Of a stretch of DNA of 64,000 bases, positions 36,101 through 43,977 are shown in pieces. The first letter of the stretch is position 1, and each line of letters opens with the position of its first letter. Made by a program: the position numbers and the translations under genes. The DNA lies in assembly GCA_025363475.1 (NCBI GenBank), contig JANYDS010000029.1:1-64000 (forward strand), given 5' to 3'. The stretch is from Terriglobia bacterium. Lineage in GTDB: Bacteria; Acidobacteriota; Terriglobia; Bryobacterales; Bryobacteraceae. Under the pieces are notes generated by a model. The model ran no database searches and was not told the DNA's origin. It saw only the letters and a list, made by a program, of their open reading frames with translations.

Positions 36101-36738
36101 TCGTCAAACGCGGCGACGAATTGCAGGAAGGTGAGCGAACCTGCATTCTTGATGTTGGGGACGAGCAGGTTGCGGGTGCCGTTCTTGCCGGGGACATCGA
36201 CCGCGAGACCGAAATTGATTTCCTTCTTGACGACGCGGAACAGTTCACCCGCAGGGTTGGTGGCGAAGGCGTGGTTCAGCGCAGGGTTGGCCTGGACGGA
36301 CTTCACGATAGCCCAGCCGATGATGTGGGTATAGGAAAGCTTGCTCTTGCCGAGCAGAGTCCGGTGATGGTTGATCAGACGGCGGTTCTCGTCGATCACT
36401 TTCACCGGGATGATGCGCTGGGATGTCGCGAGCGGTATATACGCGCTGGCGGCCATGTTCTCAGCGATGCGGGCGGGAGCGCCGCGCAGGGGCATCAGCT
36501 CTTCTGAGGCAGACAGAACGGGTTCTGCCGCCGCACGAACGGCGGGGCTGATGGGGCCGGCTGAACGCGAAGTGACAGGCTTCTGACCGTTCGCACCAGT
36601 TATTCCGTTTGAACTATTAGGCTCGAAAAGTGTCTTCCAGTCCTTGTCTACTGATGTACGATCAAGGCGGTATTGCTGCAGCAGCTCATCTTCGAGCCAC
36701 GAATTTATGCCCGATTGCGGGCCAGGGTTGGATTCCAT
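33157..36738 (-). CDS. kgd: Multifunctional 2-oxoglutarate dehydrogenase (E2-like domain fused to E1)
   Basis: A 1193-residue TCA-cycle enzyme. Residues about 85-330 form a dihydrolipoyl-acyltransferase-type catalytic domain ([20 protein letters not shown], and the [11 protein letters not shown] active motif near 290) without a lipoyl domain. Residues about 365-1193 form the E1 decarboxylase: [45 protein letters not shown], and the C-terminal [11 protein letters not shown]. This E2-E1 order is that of the mycobacterial Kgd/SucA enzyme. The N-terminal [14 protein letters not shown] helix is typical too. No lipoylated partner is adjacent. Confidence 0.94.
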   Translation of the reverse strand: MESNPGPQSGINSWLEDELLQQYRLDRTSVDKDWKTLFEPNSSNGITGANGQKPVTSRSAGPISPAVRAAAEPVLSASEELMPLRGAPARIAENMAASAYIPLATSQRIIPVKVIDENRRLINHHRTLLGKSKLSYTHIIGWAIVKSVQANPALNHAFATNPAGELFRVVKKEINFGLAVDVPGKNGTRNLLVPNIKNAGSLTFLQFVAAFDDLVGRARNGKLGVPDFQGTSISLTNPGTVGTMASMPRLVDGQGAIVAVGAMDYPAEYRGVAPDAITSLGISKIMSVTCTYDHRIIQGAESGMFLGSLQSLLDGAKNFYDEIFEALHIPYKPVVWAAETASTIAATVTEPSIEIVKEAAVAQLIHAFRVRGHLMADLDPLGEEPAYNAELDPLTYGLTIWDLDRHFYTGTLQDAFGGRKQATLREMVDHLRQAYCGKIGTEYMYIQRTEEKCWLQHRLEQPAAPSLSSTEKLRILENLMLAEEFELFLDRRFIGQKRFSLEGAETTISILNEISSLAADCHKAEIIVGMAHRGRLNVLANIIGKPLGQIFSEFEYNIDPASAQGSGDVKYHLGATGVHTSPAGNSITISLAANPSHLEAVNPVVEGMVRAKQDRTGDVARAQFIALLIHGDAAFAGQGVVAETLNLSQLDGYCTGGTLHLVINNQIGFTTLPEQSRSTAYATDVARMVQAPIFHVNGDDPEAALRVVQLAFDYRERFQRDVVIDLVCYRRHGHNEADDPAYTQPIMYRKIRALASSAVLYGARLVKEKVLSAADVDGVRKKVADHLNAAFDANKAAGPWVLQPVIKPTPENYTTAISRAVLDQVVAGITTLPATFHLHPKLETFIRKRRDSLASNGTVDWAYAEAVAFGSLVLEGTPVRLSGQDCGRGTFSQRHLAFYDFENGHRHVPLEHLDENQAPFEVLDSSLSEFGVLGFEYGYSVADPHTLTLWEAQFGDFSNGAQVIIDQFLTTAEQKWSQVSGLTLLLPHGYEGQGPEHSSGRLERFLVLGAEDNIRVANCSTPAQYFHILRRQMTTQRKPLVLFSPKSLLRSTAAVSTFEELTSGEFQPVLGDAGDPVPARKIVFCCGKVYYDLVAARTAKKVNDIAVVRIEELYPFPDQAVTDLLARYRENAELIWCQEEPRNMGAWRFVYSYFKGLSRVIQYAGRTRNASPAVGSSKRHAEEQKRLVEDALK

Positions 36739-36834
36739 ACGGCGGGAAATTGCTCCGTTTCATGATATCTGACGTGTTCCGGCGGCTTGTGACACTGCCC
36801 AGAACCCTGCCTTCAACATAAGATCAATACTGAA

Positions 36835-37455
36835 ATGAAGCTGCTGATTTTTTCAGACATCCATAGTGATGCGAGGGCGCTGGAACGCCTGATGGCAATT
36901 GAGGCAGATTACTACTTCTGCGCGGGCGATCTGGTGAACTGGGCGCGGGGTCTTGATGTGATGGGCGAGATTCTCAAGAAGCGCGCGGACCGGATGTTTG
37001 TGATGCCAGGTAATCATGAATCGGCCCCGCAGATCGAAGAGTTTTGCGGACGCTTCGGGTTTCGCAACTTCCATGAAGGCCATGTGGAACTGGGTGGCTT
37101 TCATGTAGTGGGAATGGGGTACTCGAATCCAACTCCGTTCGATACGCCGGGCGAATATTCGGATGAAGAACTGGGGCAGCGCCTGCATGCCTTCGATGGT
37201 TTAAAACCGATGATCGCCATTTGCCATGCGCCGCCGTGGGGTACGATGCTCGACCGGATTACGAATTTGAAACATGCGGGCAGCCGGTCTGTGCGGGAGT
37301 TCATGCAGCGCGAACAGCCACGCTATTTTTTCTGTGGTCATATCCATGAAGCTGCCGGGGCGCAGGAAAAGCTGGGCGAGACTTCGGCGATGAATGTTGG
37401 CAAGAAGGGTTATCTGCTCGATTTGGACAAGCAGGCAGAACTGGGGCTCATATAG
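36835..37455 (+). CDS. Calcineurin-like metallophosphoesterase
   Basis: A 206-residue cytosolic phosphoesterase with the full dimetal motif set in order: Asp-x-His in SDIHSD, Gly-Asp in CAGDLV, Gly-Asn-His-Glu in MPGNHES, AICHAPPWGT and GHIHEAAG. The small single-domain form resembles the YfcE/archaeal type phosphodiesterases; the substrate is unknown. It starts four codons from the promoter-distal side of the divergent Kgd gene and is followed after two bases by the AhpD-like gene, the first of a compact plus-strand run. Confidence 0.88.
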   Translation: MKLLIFSDIHSDARALERLMAIEADYYFCAGDLVNWARGLDVMGEILKKRADRMFVMPGNHESAPQIEEFCGRFGFRNFHEGHVELGGFHVVGMGYSNPTPFDTPGEYSDEELGQRLHAFDGLKPMIAICHAPPWGTMLDRITNLKHAGSRSVREFMQREQPRYFFCGHIHEAAGAQEKLGETSAMNVGKKGYLLDLDKQAELGLI

Positions 37456-37457
37456 AT

Positions 37458-37859
37458 ATGGCGACTTTAGGTTTTGTGGAATACGCGGACGCGACGGCTG
37501 ATGTGAAGGCCGTATATGAAGACATCATGGCGACGCGGAAGACAGACCGCGTGAATAATTTCTGGAAGGCGCTGGGGCATGATCCGGTGACGCTGCGCCG
37601 GACATGGGCGAGCGTTAAGGAAATTATGGGTCCCGGCGGCGCACTGGATCCATTAGTCAAAGAGATGATTTATGTGGCGGTGAGCGCGACCAATGGCTGC
37701 GGGTACTGCATCACGTCGCACACGGCTGCGGCGCGCAAAGGTGGCATGACGGATGCCATGTTTGCTGAACTGATGGCCGTGGTGGGGATGGCGAACGAAA
37801 CCAACCGGCTGGTGAACGGGTATCAGGTTGAGATCGACGAGCAGTTCCTGACGAAGTAA
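37458..37859 (+). CDS. Carboxymuconolactone decarboxylase / AhpD-like protein
   Basis: A 133-residue all-helical protein with the redox-type motif CGYCITSHTAAARK (Cys-x2-Cys plus His), which marks AhpD-like alkylhydroperoxidases. Length and the later GMTDAMFAELMAVVGMANE helix fit the family. It probably acts in peroxide defence, though the family is broad and includes true decarboxylases. The gene overlaps the next start by one base and lies two bases after the phosphoesterase, so they form an operon. Confidence 0.85.
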   Translation: MATLGFVEYADATADVKAVYEDIMATRKTDRVNNFWKALGHDPVTLRRTWASVKEIMGPGGALDPLVKEMIYVAVSATNGCGYCITSHTAAARKGGMTDAMFAELMAVVGMANETNRLVNGYQVEIDEQFLTK

Positions 37860-38170
37860 TGTTCGAGAAGATTCTGGCCACAGTGCGGCGGATTCCGAAG
37901 GGGCGCGTAGCTACCTACGGGGATGTTGCGGCGGCCAGCGGCTTTCCTGGTTCTGCCCGTCAGGTAGTGTGGGCGCTGCGCACGGGCAAAGGTCTGGCAT
38001 GGCACCGGGTGTTGGGTGCAAAGGGTCGGTTGTTGCTGCCGGGCGAGGCGGGGCTGGAGCAAAGACTGCGGCTGCGCCTTGAAGGCGTTGAGATTCATGG
38101 CGACCGCATAGACCTCGAAACCTATGGCCATAAGTTTCGACGTCAGCCTGCAAAGCAGCAGTTAAACTGA
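37859..38170 (+). CDS. Alkyltransferase-like (ATL/MGMT) DNA-binding protein
   Basis: A 103-residue protein matching the DNA-binding domain of O6-alkylguanine alkyltransferases (VRRIPKGRVATYGDVA, then ARQVVWALRTGKGLAWHRVLG). The active-site motif PCHRV is replaced by AWHRV, so the alkyl-accepting cysteine is absent, as in ATL proteins that flag O6-alkylguanine for nucleotide excision repair. It overlaps the AhpD-like stop by one base. polX follows after four bases, consistent with a DNA-repair role. Confidence 0.88.
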   Translation: MFEKILATVRRIPKGRVATYGDVAAASGFPGSARQVVWALRTGKGLAWHRVLGAKGRLLLPGEAGLEQRLRLRLEGVEIHGDRIDLETYGHKFRRQPAKQQLN

Positions 38171-38174
38171 AGGC

Positions 38175-39911
38175 TTGGAAAACCGCGAATTCGCACGTAT
38201 TCTGGCTGAAACTGCCGACCTGATGGAGATTGCCGGTGAGGATGGTTTCCGCATCCGCAGTTATCGCAACGGGGCTTCGACGATTGAGGGTTACACCGAA
38301 AGCATCGGCGATATTCTGGCCGATCCGGCACGCAAGGTTACCGATGTGCCCGGCATCGGCAAGGGCCTGGCTGCGGTGCTGCAAGAGATTGCGCTGCGCG
38401 GGAGCTTCGACAAACGGGATGAACTGCTCACGAAGTTCCCTCCCGCTGCGCTCGATTTCCTAAAGATACAGGGGCTGGGGCCGAAGGGCATTGCGCTCAT
38501 CTTTGAACACTTCCGCATCACCACACTTGATGAACTGGAGCAGCTGTGCCGCGATCAGAAACTGCGGGACTTGCCGCGTATGGGCGCCAAGCTCGAAGAG
38601 AAGGTGTTGCGGAGTATCGCGCACCTTAAGGAACGGAGCGGTCGCTTCCTGCTGAGCTTTGCTGACAATGTGGCACAGGAGCTGAAGGAGTCCCTCGCAG
38701 GTCTGGCAGGGATCGAAGCGATCACGGTAGCGGGGAGCCTGCGGCGTGGACGCGAGACGATTGGTGATCTGGATCTTCTCGTCACGGGGCCGAACGCGGA
38801 GGCTGCGCTGGATAAGGTGGGGGCGAATCCGCGGGTGCATGAAGTGCTGGGGCGCGGACCGACCAAGACAAGCGTGAAGTGGGGGCGCGAAGGCCTGCAG
38901 GTGGACGTGCGTGCTGTTGACCACGCGAGCTTTGGAGCGGCGATGCAGTACTTCACAGGCAGCAAGGAACATAACGTTGCGCTGCGGCAGCGCGCGATCC
39001 GCATGGGCTTCAAGCTGAACGAATACGGGTTGTTCCACGGGGATGGTGAGACGCGCGCTGCGGGCGAGACAGAAGAGGGCATTTACCAGGCGCTGGGGCT
39101 GGACTGGATTCCGCCGGAGTTGCGCGAGAATCAGGGCGAAATCGAACTGGCAGAGGCGCATGCGCTGCCTAAGCTGGTGGAGCAGAGACAGGTTCGTGGC
39201 GATCTGCACATGCACACCACGGCGACTGACGGCCGGGCGTCGCTGGAAGAGATGGCTGAGGCGGCGAGGGCGCTGGGTTATGAATATATCGCCATCACCG
39301 ATCACTCCAAAGCGCTCGCCATGACGTTTGGTCTTGATGAGAAACGGGTCGTTGAATTCGCGCGCACCGTTCGCAAGGTCAACGAGACGGGTGATCTGGG
39401 CATCCACATTTTTTCTGGCGTTGAGTGCGACATACTTCAGGATGGCGAAATGGATATCGCATGGGATGCGCTGGCCGAACTGGATCTGGTGATCGGCAGC
39501 GTCCATGGCCATATGAATCAGGAACCGGCTGTGATGACGGACCGTCTGCTGCGTGCGATAGAGTGTCCGCATCTGACGGCGCTGGGCCATCCGACGGGGC
39601 GTCTGCTGTTGCACCGGGAAGCATTTGCGTTCGACTTCGACAAGGTGATTACAGAAGCCGTGGCGCAGGGCGTGTGGCTGGAAATCAATTCCAGTCCGGA
39701 GCGGCTGGACCTGAGTGCGACCCATGTACGTGCGGCGAAGGCAAAGGGCGCAAAGTTTATTGTTTCGACGGATGCGCATCATCCGAAGCATCTGTTGAAC
39801 ATGCAATACGGGATACTGACCGCGCGCAGAGGCGGCCTTGAGGCTGAAGACATAGTCAACACTTACACGCGTGAATGCTTTGCTCAACAACGGCGCGGAG
39901 TCAAATCATGA
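38175..39911 (+). CDS. polX: DNA polymerase/3'-5' exonuclease PolX
   Basis: Family X DNA polymerase with a C-terminal PHP domain, 578 residues. The N-terminal helix-hairpin-helix region has DVPGIGKGLAAVLQEIA and IQGLGPKGIALIFEHF. The nucleotidyl-transfer motif is AGSLRRGRETIGDLDLLV near residue 190, with a further Asp in LQVDVRAVD. The PHP nuclease begins DLHMHTTATDGRASLEEM and includes ITDHSK and STDAHHPKHL with metal-binding His and Asp. It fills short gaps in base-excision repair. The TTG at 38175 has AAGG two bases upstream and is preferred. The stop overlaps the NUDIX start. Confidence 0.93.
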   Translation: MENREFARILAETADLMEIAGEDGFRIRSYRNGASTIEGYTESIGDILADPARKVTDVPGIGKGLAAVLQEIALRGSFDKRDELLTKFPPAALDFLKIQGLGPKGIALIFEHFRITTLDELEQLCRDQKLRDLPRMGAKLEEKVLRSIAHLKERSGRFLLSFADNVAQELKESLAGLAGIEAITVAGSLRRGRETIGDLDLLVTGPNAEAALDKVGANPRVHEVLGRGPTKTSVKWGREGLQVDVRAVDHASFGAAMQYFTGSKEHNVALRQRAIRMGFKLNEYGLFHGDGETRAAGETEEGIYQALGLDWIPPELRENQGEIELAEAHALPKLVEQRQVRGDLHMHTTATDGRASLEEMAEAARALGYEYIAITDHSKALAMTFGLDEKRVVEFARTVRKVNETGDLGIHIFSGVECDILQDGEMDIAWDALAELDLVIGSVHGHMNQEPAVMTDRLLRAIECPHLTALGHPTGRLLLHREAFAFDFDKVITEAVAQGVWLEINSSPERLDLSATHVRAAKAKGAKFIVSTDAHHPKHLLNMQYGILTARRGGLEAEDIVNTYTRECFAQQRRGVKS

Positions 39912-40423
39912 AAATCACAAAGTCGAAGGAAGTCTACCGGTGCAGTCTGTGTTCGGTCACTGAGAATGAAGCCACCGACAAAACCGGCTGGCAGTTCAAA
40001 CGAAACATCGTTCGCCATCGCGGTTCCGCAGTGATGATGGCGGTGGATTCGGAAGACCACGTGATGCTGGTGAAGCAGTGCCGGATGCCTGCTGACCGCT
40101 TTCTCTGTGGGCTGCCTGCGGGAAAGATTGATGAGGGCGAGACGCCGCTGCAGGCTGCGAAGCGTGAACTCGTGGAAGAGACAGGGCTGCACGCGAAGAA
40201 GTGGAAGCGGCTGGTGGAGTTTTATCCGAGCCCGGGTTTTCTCGAAGAGAAGATGACGATCTATCTGGCGACGGAACTGAAGCAGGGTGAATCAAAGCCG
40301 ATGGAAGACGAGCGCATTGAGACGCGCTGGTTTGCGAAGAAGGACCTGCGCGAAGCAATCAGGAAGAACATCATTCGCGATGCCAAGACGATGACTGGCT
40401 TCCTGCACTGGGCTCGGTTGTAA
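39908..40423 (+). CDS. NUDIX hydrolase, ADP-ribose pyrophosphatase type
   Basis: A 171-residue NUDIX enzyme with the complete box: GKIDEGETPLQAAKRELVEETG (split here as GKIDEGETPLQAAK and RELVEETGL) near residues 78-100. The surrounding VMLVKQCRMPADRFLCGLPAG and FYPSPGFLEEKMTIYLA segments match ADP-ribose/nucleotide-sugar pyrophosphatases. The N-terminal YRCSLCSVTENEA contains a Cys-x2-Cys pair that could bind zinc. I start at ATG 39908, which overlaps the polX stop (ATGA); an upstream in-frame ATG inside polX is less likely. Confidence 0.88.
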   Translation: MKITKSKEVYRCSLCSVTENEATDKTGWQFKRNIVRHRGSAVMMAVDSEDHVMLVKQCRMPADRFLCGLPAGKIDEGETPLQAAKRELVEETGLHAKKWKRLVEFYPSPGFLEEKMTIYLATELKQGESKPMEDERIETRWFAKKDLREAIRKNIIRDAKTMTGFLHWARL

Positions 40424-40492
40424 CGGCTCTGTTATTGGTTGGGGCTTGTTTGGGGTAGTGCGGGAAGGAAAATAAACCGACGGAGGAAAGAC

Positions 40493-40516
40493 CGGGGCAG
40501 ACACTGGCCTGCCCCG
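40493..40516. terminator. Possible bidirectional terminator hairpin
   Basis: CGGGGCAG and CTGCCCCG form an eight-base stem with an eight-base loop between two convergent genes (NUDIX and the histone-like gene). Only a short T run follows on either strand, so strength is uncertain. Confidence 0.45.
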
Positions 40517-40525
40517 TTTGTACAA

Positions 40526-40756
40526 CTACTTCTTTGCAGCGGCCTTCTTTGCAGGGGCCTTTTTGGCGGGCGCCGCTTTCTTTGCAGGCGCTGCTTTCTT
40601 CACCGGTGCTGCCTTCTTGGGGGCGGCTTTCGCGGCTGCCTTCGGCGCGGCCTTTACGGCTGCCTTCGGAGCTGCTTTCGGTGCTGCTTTTTTTACGGCT
40701 GCCTTTTTCGGGGCTGCCTTCGGTGCTGCTTTGGGTGCTGCCTTTTTTGTAGCCAT
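40526..40756 (-). CDS. Lys/Ala/Pro-rich histone H1-like protein
   Basis: A 76-residue protein made almost entirely of Lys, Ala and Pro in repeats such as KKAAPKAAPK and PAKKAAPAKK, like the C-terminal tails of histone H1 and bacterial AlgP/HC-type proteins. It should be disordered, strongly basic and bind DNA non-specifically. A good site GGGAGA lies eight bases before the ATG. No globular domain is present. The repeats use both GCC/GCT and AAG/AAA codons, so it is not a simple nucleotide repeat. It is divergent from rnhA. Confidence 0.85.
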   Translation of the reverse strand: MATKKAAPKAAPKAAPKKAAVKKAAPKAAPKAAVKAAPKAAAKAAPKKAAPVKKAAPAKKAAPAKKAPAKKAAAKK

Positions 40757-40892
40757 GGTTTTGATTCTCCCGTGTTCACATTATGAAACGAAATCGCGGA
40801 AGATACACCATAAAAGTTGAAAAATGTTTTGGAGTGTGGTTGAGGGTTGCGGACCCGCTTCACGAAACAGAGAGTGGTACAACCAAAATCTG

Positions 40893-41336
40893 GTGAAGAA
40901 AATTCAACTAATCACGGATGGCTCATGCCTCGGCAACCCTGGTCCTGGCGGGTGGGCAGTCATCCTGCGCTATGGCGCGAACAAGAAGGAAGTATATGGC
41001 TGCGAGCCGCACACGACAAACAATCGAATGGAGCTCACGGCCGCTATTGAAGGGCTTCGCACGCTGAAAGAGCAGTGCGAAGTGGAGATCATCACGGACT
41101 CTGAATACGTGAAGAACGGCATCACAACATGGATCGCCGGCTGGAAGAAAAAAGGCTGGCTGACGGCAGCGAAGAAGCCTGTGGTTAACCGTGATTTATG
41201 GGAAGCGCTGGACGCTCAGGTGGCACGCCACAAGATGACCTGGTCCTGGACGAAAGGTCACGCATCACACGAAGACAACAACCGTGCAGACGAACTTGCG
41301 CAGCTCGCGGCACGCGGTCAGAAGACTTCTTCCTGA
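40893..41336 (+). CDS. rnhA: Ribonuclease HI
   Basis: A 147-residue enzyme that cuts RNA in RNA-DNA hybrids. Catalytic residues are seen in [17 protein letters not shown] (Asp), [13 protein letters not shown] (Glu), [12 protein letters not shown] (Asp), and [14 protein letters not shown] (His, Asp). The frame is open to an ATG at 40824, but that adds 23 non-conserved residues. The GTG at 40893 gives the normal family start KKIQLITDG and usual length. No clear ribosome-binding site precedes it. cyclophilin and nadD genes follow in the same direction. Confidence 0.92.
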   Translation: MKKIQLITDGSCLGNPGPGGWAVILRYGANKKEVYGCEPHTTNNRMELTAAIEGLRTLKEQCEVEIITDSEYVKNGITTWIAGWKKKGWLTAAKKPVVNRDLWEALDAQVARHKMTWSWTKGHASHEDNNRADELAQLAARGQKTSS

Positions 41337-41368
41337 ACCTGGAAGGCCGCTCCCGCTAAAATTCAAAC

Positions 41369-41857
41369 ATGGCTAATGAAACATTCGCAGTCTTCGATAC
41401 AACCGAAGGCCGCTTCAAGGCAAAGCTTTTTCAGGACGAGGCACCGAAGACCGTGCAGAACTTCGTGGAACTCGCGGAAGGCACAAAGACAGGCAAGCCG
41501 TTTTACGACGGTCTGGTTTTTCATCGTGTGATTCCGGACTTCATGATTCAGGGCGGATGCCCCGAAGGCAGTGGCCGCGGCGGCCCTGGCTACAAGTTCG
41601 CGGATGAATTTAATCCTTCGCTCAAACACACAAAGCCCGGTCTTCTGTCGATGGCGAACTCGGGTCCGAACACCAACGGCAGCCAGTTCTTCGTGACGGT
41701 TGCTCCCACATCGTGGCTCGACAACCGCCATGCGATCTTCGGCGAAGTCATTGAAGGCTTTGACGTGGCGGAAAAGATTTCAAAGATGCCGCGCGATGCT
41801 CAGGACCGTCCCAAAAAGGAAGTAAAGATCAACACGCTCAAGATTGAACGGAGCTAA
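41369..41857 (+). CDS. Cyclophilin-type peptidyl-prolyl cis-trans isomerase
   Basis: A 162-residue cytosolic prolyl isomerase without signal peptide. [17 protein letters not shown], with the catalytic Arg and Phe, is followed by [18 protein letters not shown] and [13 protein letters not shown], the conserved cyclophilin segments. The N-terminal [20 protein letters not shown] is the usual first strand pair. It lies 32 bases after rnhA and a few bases ahead of nadD. It speeds proline isomerisation in folding proteins. Confidence 0.93.
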   Translation: MANETFAVFDTTEGRFKAKLFQDEAPKTVQNFVELAEGTKTGKPFYDGLVFHRVIPDFMIQGGCPEGSGRGGPGYKFADEFNPSLKHTKPGLLSMANSGPNTNGSQFFVTVAPTSWLDNRHAIFGEVIEGFDVAEKISKMPRDAQDRPKKEVKINTLKIERS

Positions 41858-41862
41858 CGCAA

Positions 41863-42468
41863 GTGGCTTCAGGCGGAACAGTCCACCTTGGGCTGTTCGG
41901 GGGAACGTTCGATCCGGTACATGACACGCATCTCCGGATCGCGGGTGCGGCGGCGGACCAGTTTGGTCTCGGCGGGGTGTTGTTCATCCCCGCCGCGCGG
42001 CCTCCCCACAAGACGATGGGCGCATCGGCGACGTATGAGGACAGGGTACGGATGCTGCAACTGGCTTGCGCGTCTGACCCAAGGTTCGAGGTCTCGCGTG
42101 TTGAGGCCCCTGCAGACAGCGATGATGCCAGACCGAGCTATTCCATTTTCACGATTGAAAGACTCAGGGCGCAGGGCTCGGGGCCGATGAGCTTTCTGAT
42201 TGGCGCGGATGCGTTTGCGGAAATCAGGACGTGGCACCGCTGGCAGGATGTTATTGAGTCTGTGGAATTCATTGTTGTAACACGGCCAGGAGCAGTGATC
42301 ACCATTCCGCCGGGTGCCACGGTGAGGCAGCTGGACGGCGTTGAATCGCTGGACTCATCGTCATCGGTTCGCGCGAAGTTGATGCTTGGTGACTTCGATG
42401 TACCAGTTCCTGACGCTGTCATTCGCTATATCCGCGACAAGGGCTTGTACCGGTCACGAGCAGCTTAA
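41863..42468 (+). CDS. nadD: Nicotinate-nucleotide adenylyltransferase NadD
   Basis: Adenylates nicotinate mononucleotide in NAD synthesis. The nucleotidyl-transfer motif is GLFGGTFDPVHDTHLRIA at residues 9-26, where the second His of His-x2-His is kept though the usual Gly before it is Thr. FIPAARPPHK and FLIGADAFAEIRTW follow, and the C-terminal SLDSSSSVRAKL corresponds to the ISSTxIR motif. Length is 201 residues. The GTG at 41863 has GGAG nine bases upstream. It follows the cyclophilin gene after five bases. Confidence 0.9.
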   Translation: MASGGTVHLGLFGGTFDPVHDTHLRIAGAAADQFGLGGVLFIPAARPPHKTMGASATYEDRVRMLQLACASDPRFEVSRVEAPADSDDARPSYSIFTIERLRAQGSGPMSFLIGADAFAEIRTWHRWQDVIESVEFIVVTRPGAVITIPPGATVRQLDGVESLDSSSSVRAKLMLGDFDVPVPDAVIRYIRDKGLYRSRAA

Positions 42469-42609
42469 ATAATTTCAACTAACTTCTTTTTCAGCGTCTT
42501 ACCGGGAATTCCAGGCATTGACCTTCGACGCTTTTTGGTCTTCCGATGCTATTGATGTCGCGTGAGCATGATTCGATTTACCACGCTTCGATTCAACCGG
42601 GAGGATGTA

Positions 42610-43947
42610 ATGGCTCTTTGCCAAAAGATAGTGACGCTGGTCGCATTGTGCGGCCTGGCCCTGTTTCAGACAGGATTCGCGCAGACAGGATTGACCACAA
42701 TTCAGGACACCCTGTTTAAAGCCGATGGAGCAAGATTCAACGGCACACTGACCATTCAATGGAGCACTTTTGATGCTTCCAGTATTGGAACGATTATTCA
42801 GCAGAGCAAGAGCGTCACCGTGGCGAATGGCAATCTCCAAATTCAACTGGCACCGAATCAGGGCGTACAGACCCCTGCCAACGTCTACACCGTGCAGTAT
42901 CAGAGCGACGGACGGAATCAGTTTACCGAAACGTGGACTGTTCCCGTAAGCGCGCAACCGCTCGCCGTGAGCGCCGTGCGGACGGGAACGCAGACTGGCT
43001 CCGGGACCAGTGGTACGGGTGCAACCGGTGGTCAGACGCCCATTCCGGAATCTTCTGTTATCGGCCTGCAGGCTGACCTGAATCAGCGACCGACGAAAGG
43101 CGCAGGGTTCGGAACCAACGGCGTCGCGATTGTGGATGACAACGGCGTCCTGCAAACGGTGGCGGGCCAGGTAGGCGATTGCGTGCTGGTGGACGGGACG
43201 TCAGGACCATGCAGCACGCCGACTTTCGTTGATGCTGAAGTTCCGGCTGGCACAGTAGACGGCGCGAACGATACATTCACGCTGGCGAATGCACCAACCG
43301 GAACGAGTCTTATGCTGTTCCGCAATGGCCTCTATTTGACTACCGGCTTCGACTACAGCCTGGTGAATGCAACGATTCAGTTTGTTGCGGGGGCAATTCC
43401 CAGAACCGGGGACACTCTGACTGCTTCTTATCGGGTGGACCCTGCCGCCGCGGGCAGCGTGGGTGTGCTTACTAACGGCGGTAGTGCGGTTCGGTCTGTC
43501 TCTTCGGCACAGGTGATCTGCAGCGCGCAGGGGCGTGCCAGTGCGGCGATTGTTATGACGACACTGGGGGCTTGCGATATTCCCGCAGCACAAATGAACC
43601 CGGGGGACCGGATTGAAGTGCGCTTCACGTTTGCTCATTCGGGCATGGCTCTGGGGTTTGACTTCCAGATGGACTGGGGTTCAACCGCAGCGCTGGCGCG
43701 GCACGGTGATCCGCGGGACGCCGCAGTGGCTGGCAGCGCTGATGTCGTTCTGCTGGAGAATGGTGCGCAGATCAGCGCGCAGAGCTGGGGAACGGTGCTG
43801 GCATTTCAGCCAAAAATCCTGATGGCGCCTTTGCAGCACGGTGTGCGTGTGGTGCTTCGCGCGGCGATGACGCCAGGTGCTGCGGCGGGGGCATCGGACA
43901 ACATCCGGTTGACTAATTTCACGGTGCTGAGGTATCCGGCCAATTGA
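42610..43947 (+). CDS. Secreted protein with phage-tail-fibre-like domain
   Basis: A 445-residue exported protein. A strong site GGGAGG lies six bases before the ATG at 42610, and a signal peptide follows (KIVTLVALCGLALFQTGFAQ). The N-terminal domain (TTIQDTLFKADGARFNGTLT) resembles acidobacterial beta-domains. A middle Gly/Thr linker is followed by a domain reading DAEVPAGTVDGANDTFTLA, SLMLFRNGLYLTTG and DTLTASYRVD, a pattern seen in tail-fibre and adhesin-like proteins. The C-terminal part is a beta-rich domain of unknown type. The role is probably surface or extracellular. An upstream ATG at 42562 is less likely. Confidence 0.78.
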   Translation: MALCQKIVTLVALCGLALFQTGFAQTGLTTIQDTLFKADGARFNGTLTIQWSTFDASSIGTIIQQSKSVTVANGNLQIQLAPNQGVQTPANVYTVQYQSDGRNQFTETWTVPVSAQPLAVSAVRTGTQTGSGTSGTGATGGQTPIPESSVIGLQADLNQRPTKGAGFGTNGVAIVDDNGVLQTVAGQVGDCVLVDGTSGPCSTPTFVDAEVPAGTVDGANDTFTLANAPTGTSLMLFRNGLYLTTGFDYSLVNATIQFVAGAIPRTGDTLTASYRVDPAAAGSVGVLTNGGSAVRSVSSAQVICSAQGRASAAIVMTTLGACDIPAAQMNPGDRIEVRFTFAHSGMALGFDFQMDWGSTAALARHGDPRDAAVAGSADVVLLENGAQISAQSWGTVLAFQPKILMAPLQHGVRVVLRAAMTPGAAAGASDNIRLTNFTVLRYPAN

Positions 43948-43977
43948 TATCGCCAGGAGCACAGCTAAACTGAGAGT

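Noticed and set aside
38460-39890. Open frame of 476 codons antisense to polX
   Set aside because: A shadow of polX codon usage; no motifs and a composition rich in Arg, Gln and His.
40526-40756. Possible simple nucleotide repeat or CRISPR-like array
   Set aside because: The repeats are codon-level Lys/Ala/Pro repeats of uneven spacing in one open frame with a ribosome-binding site.
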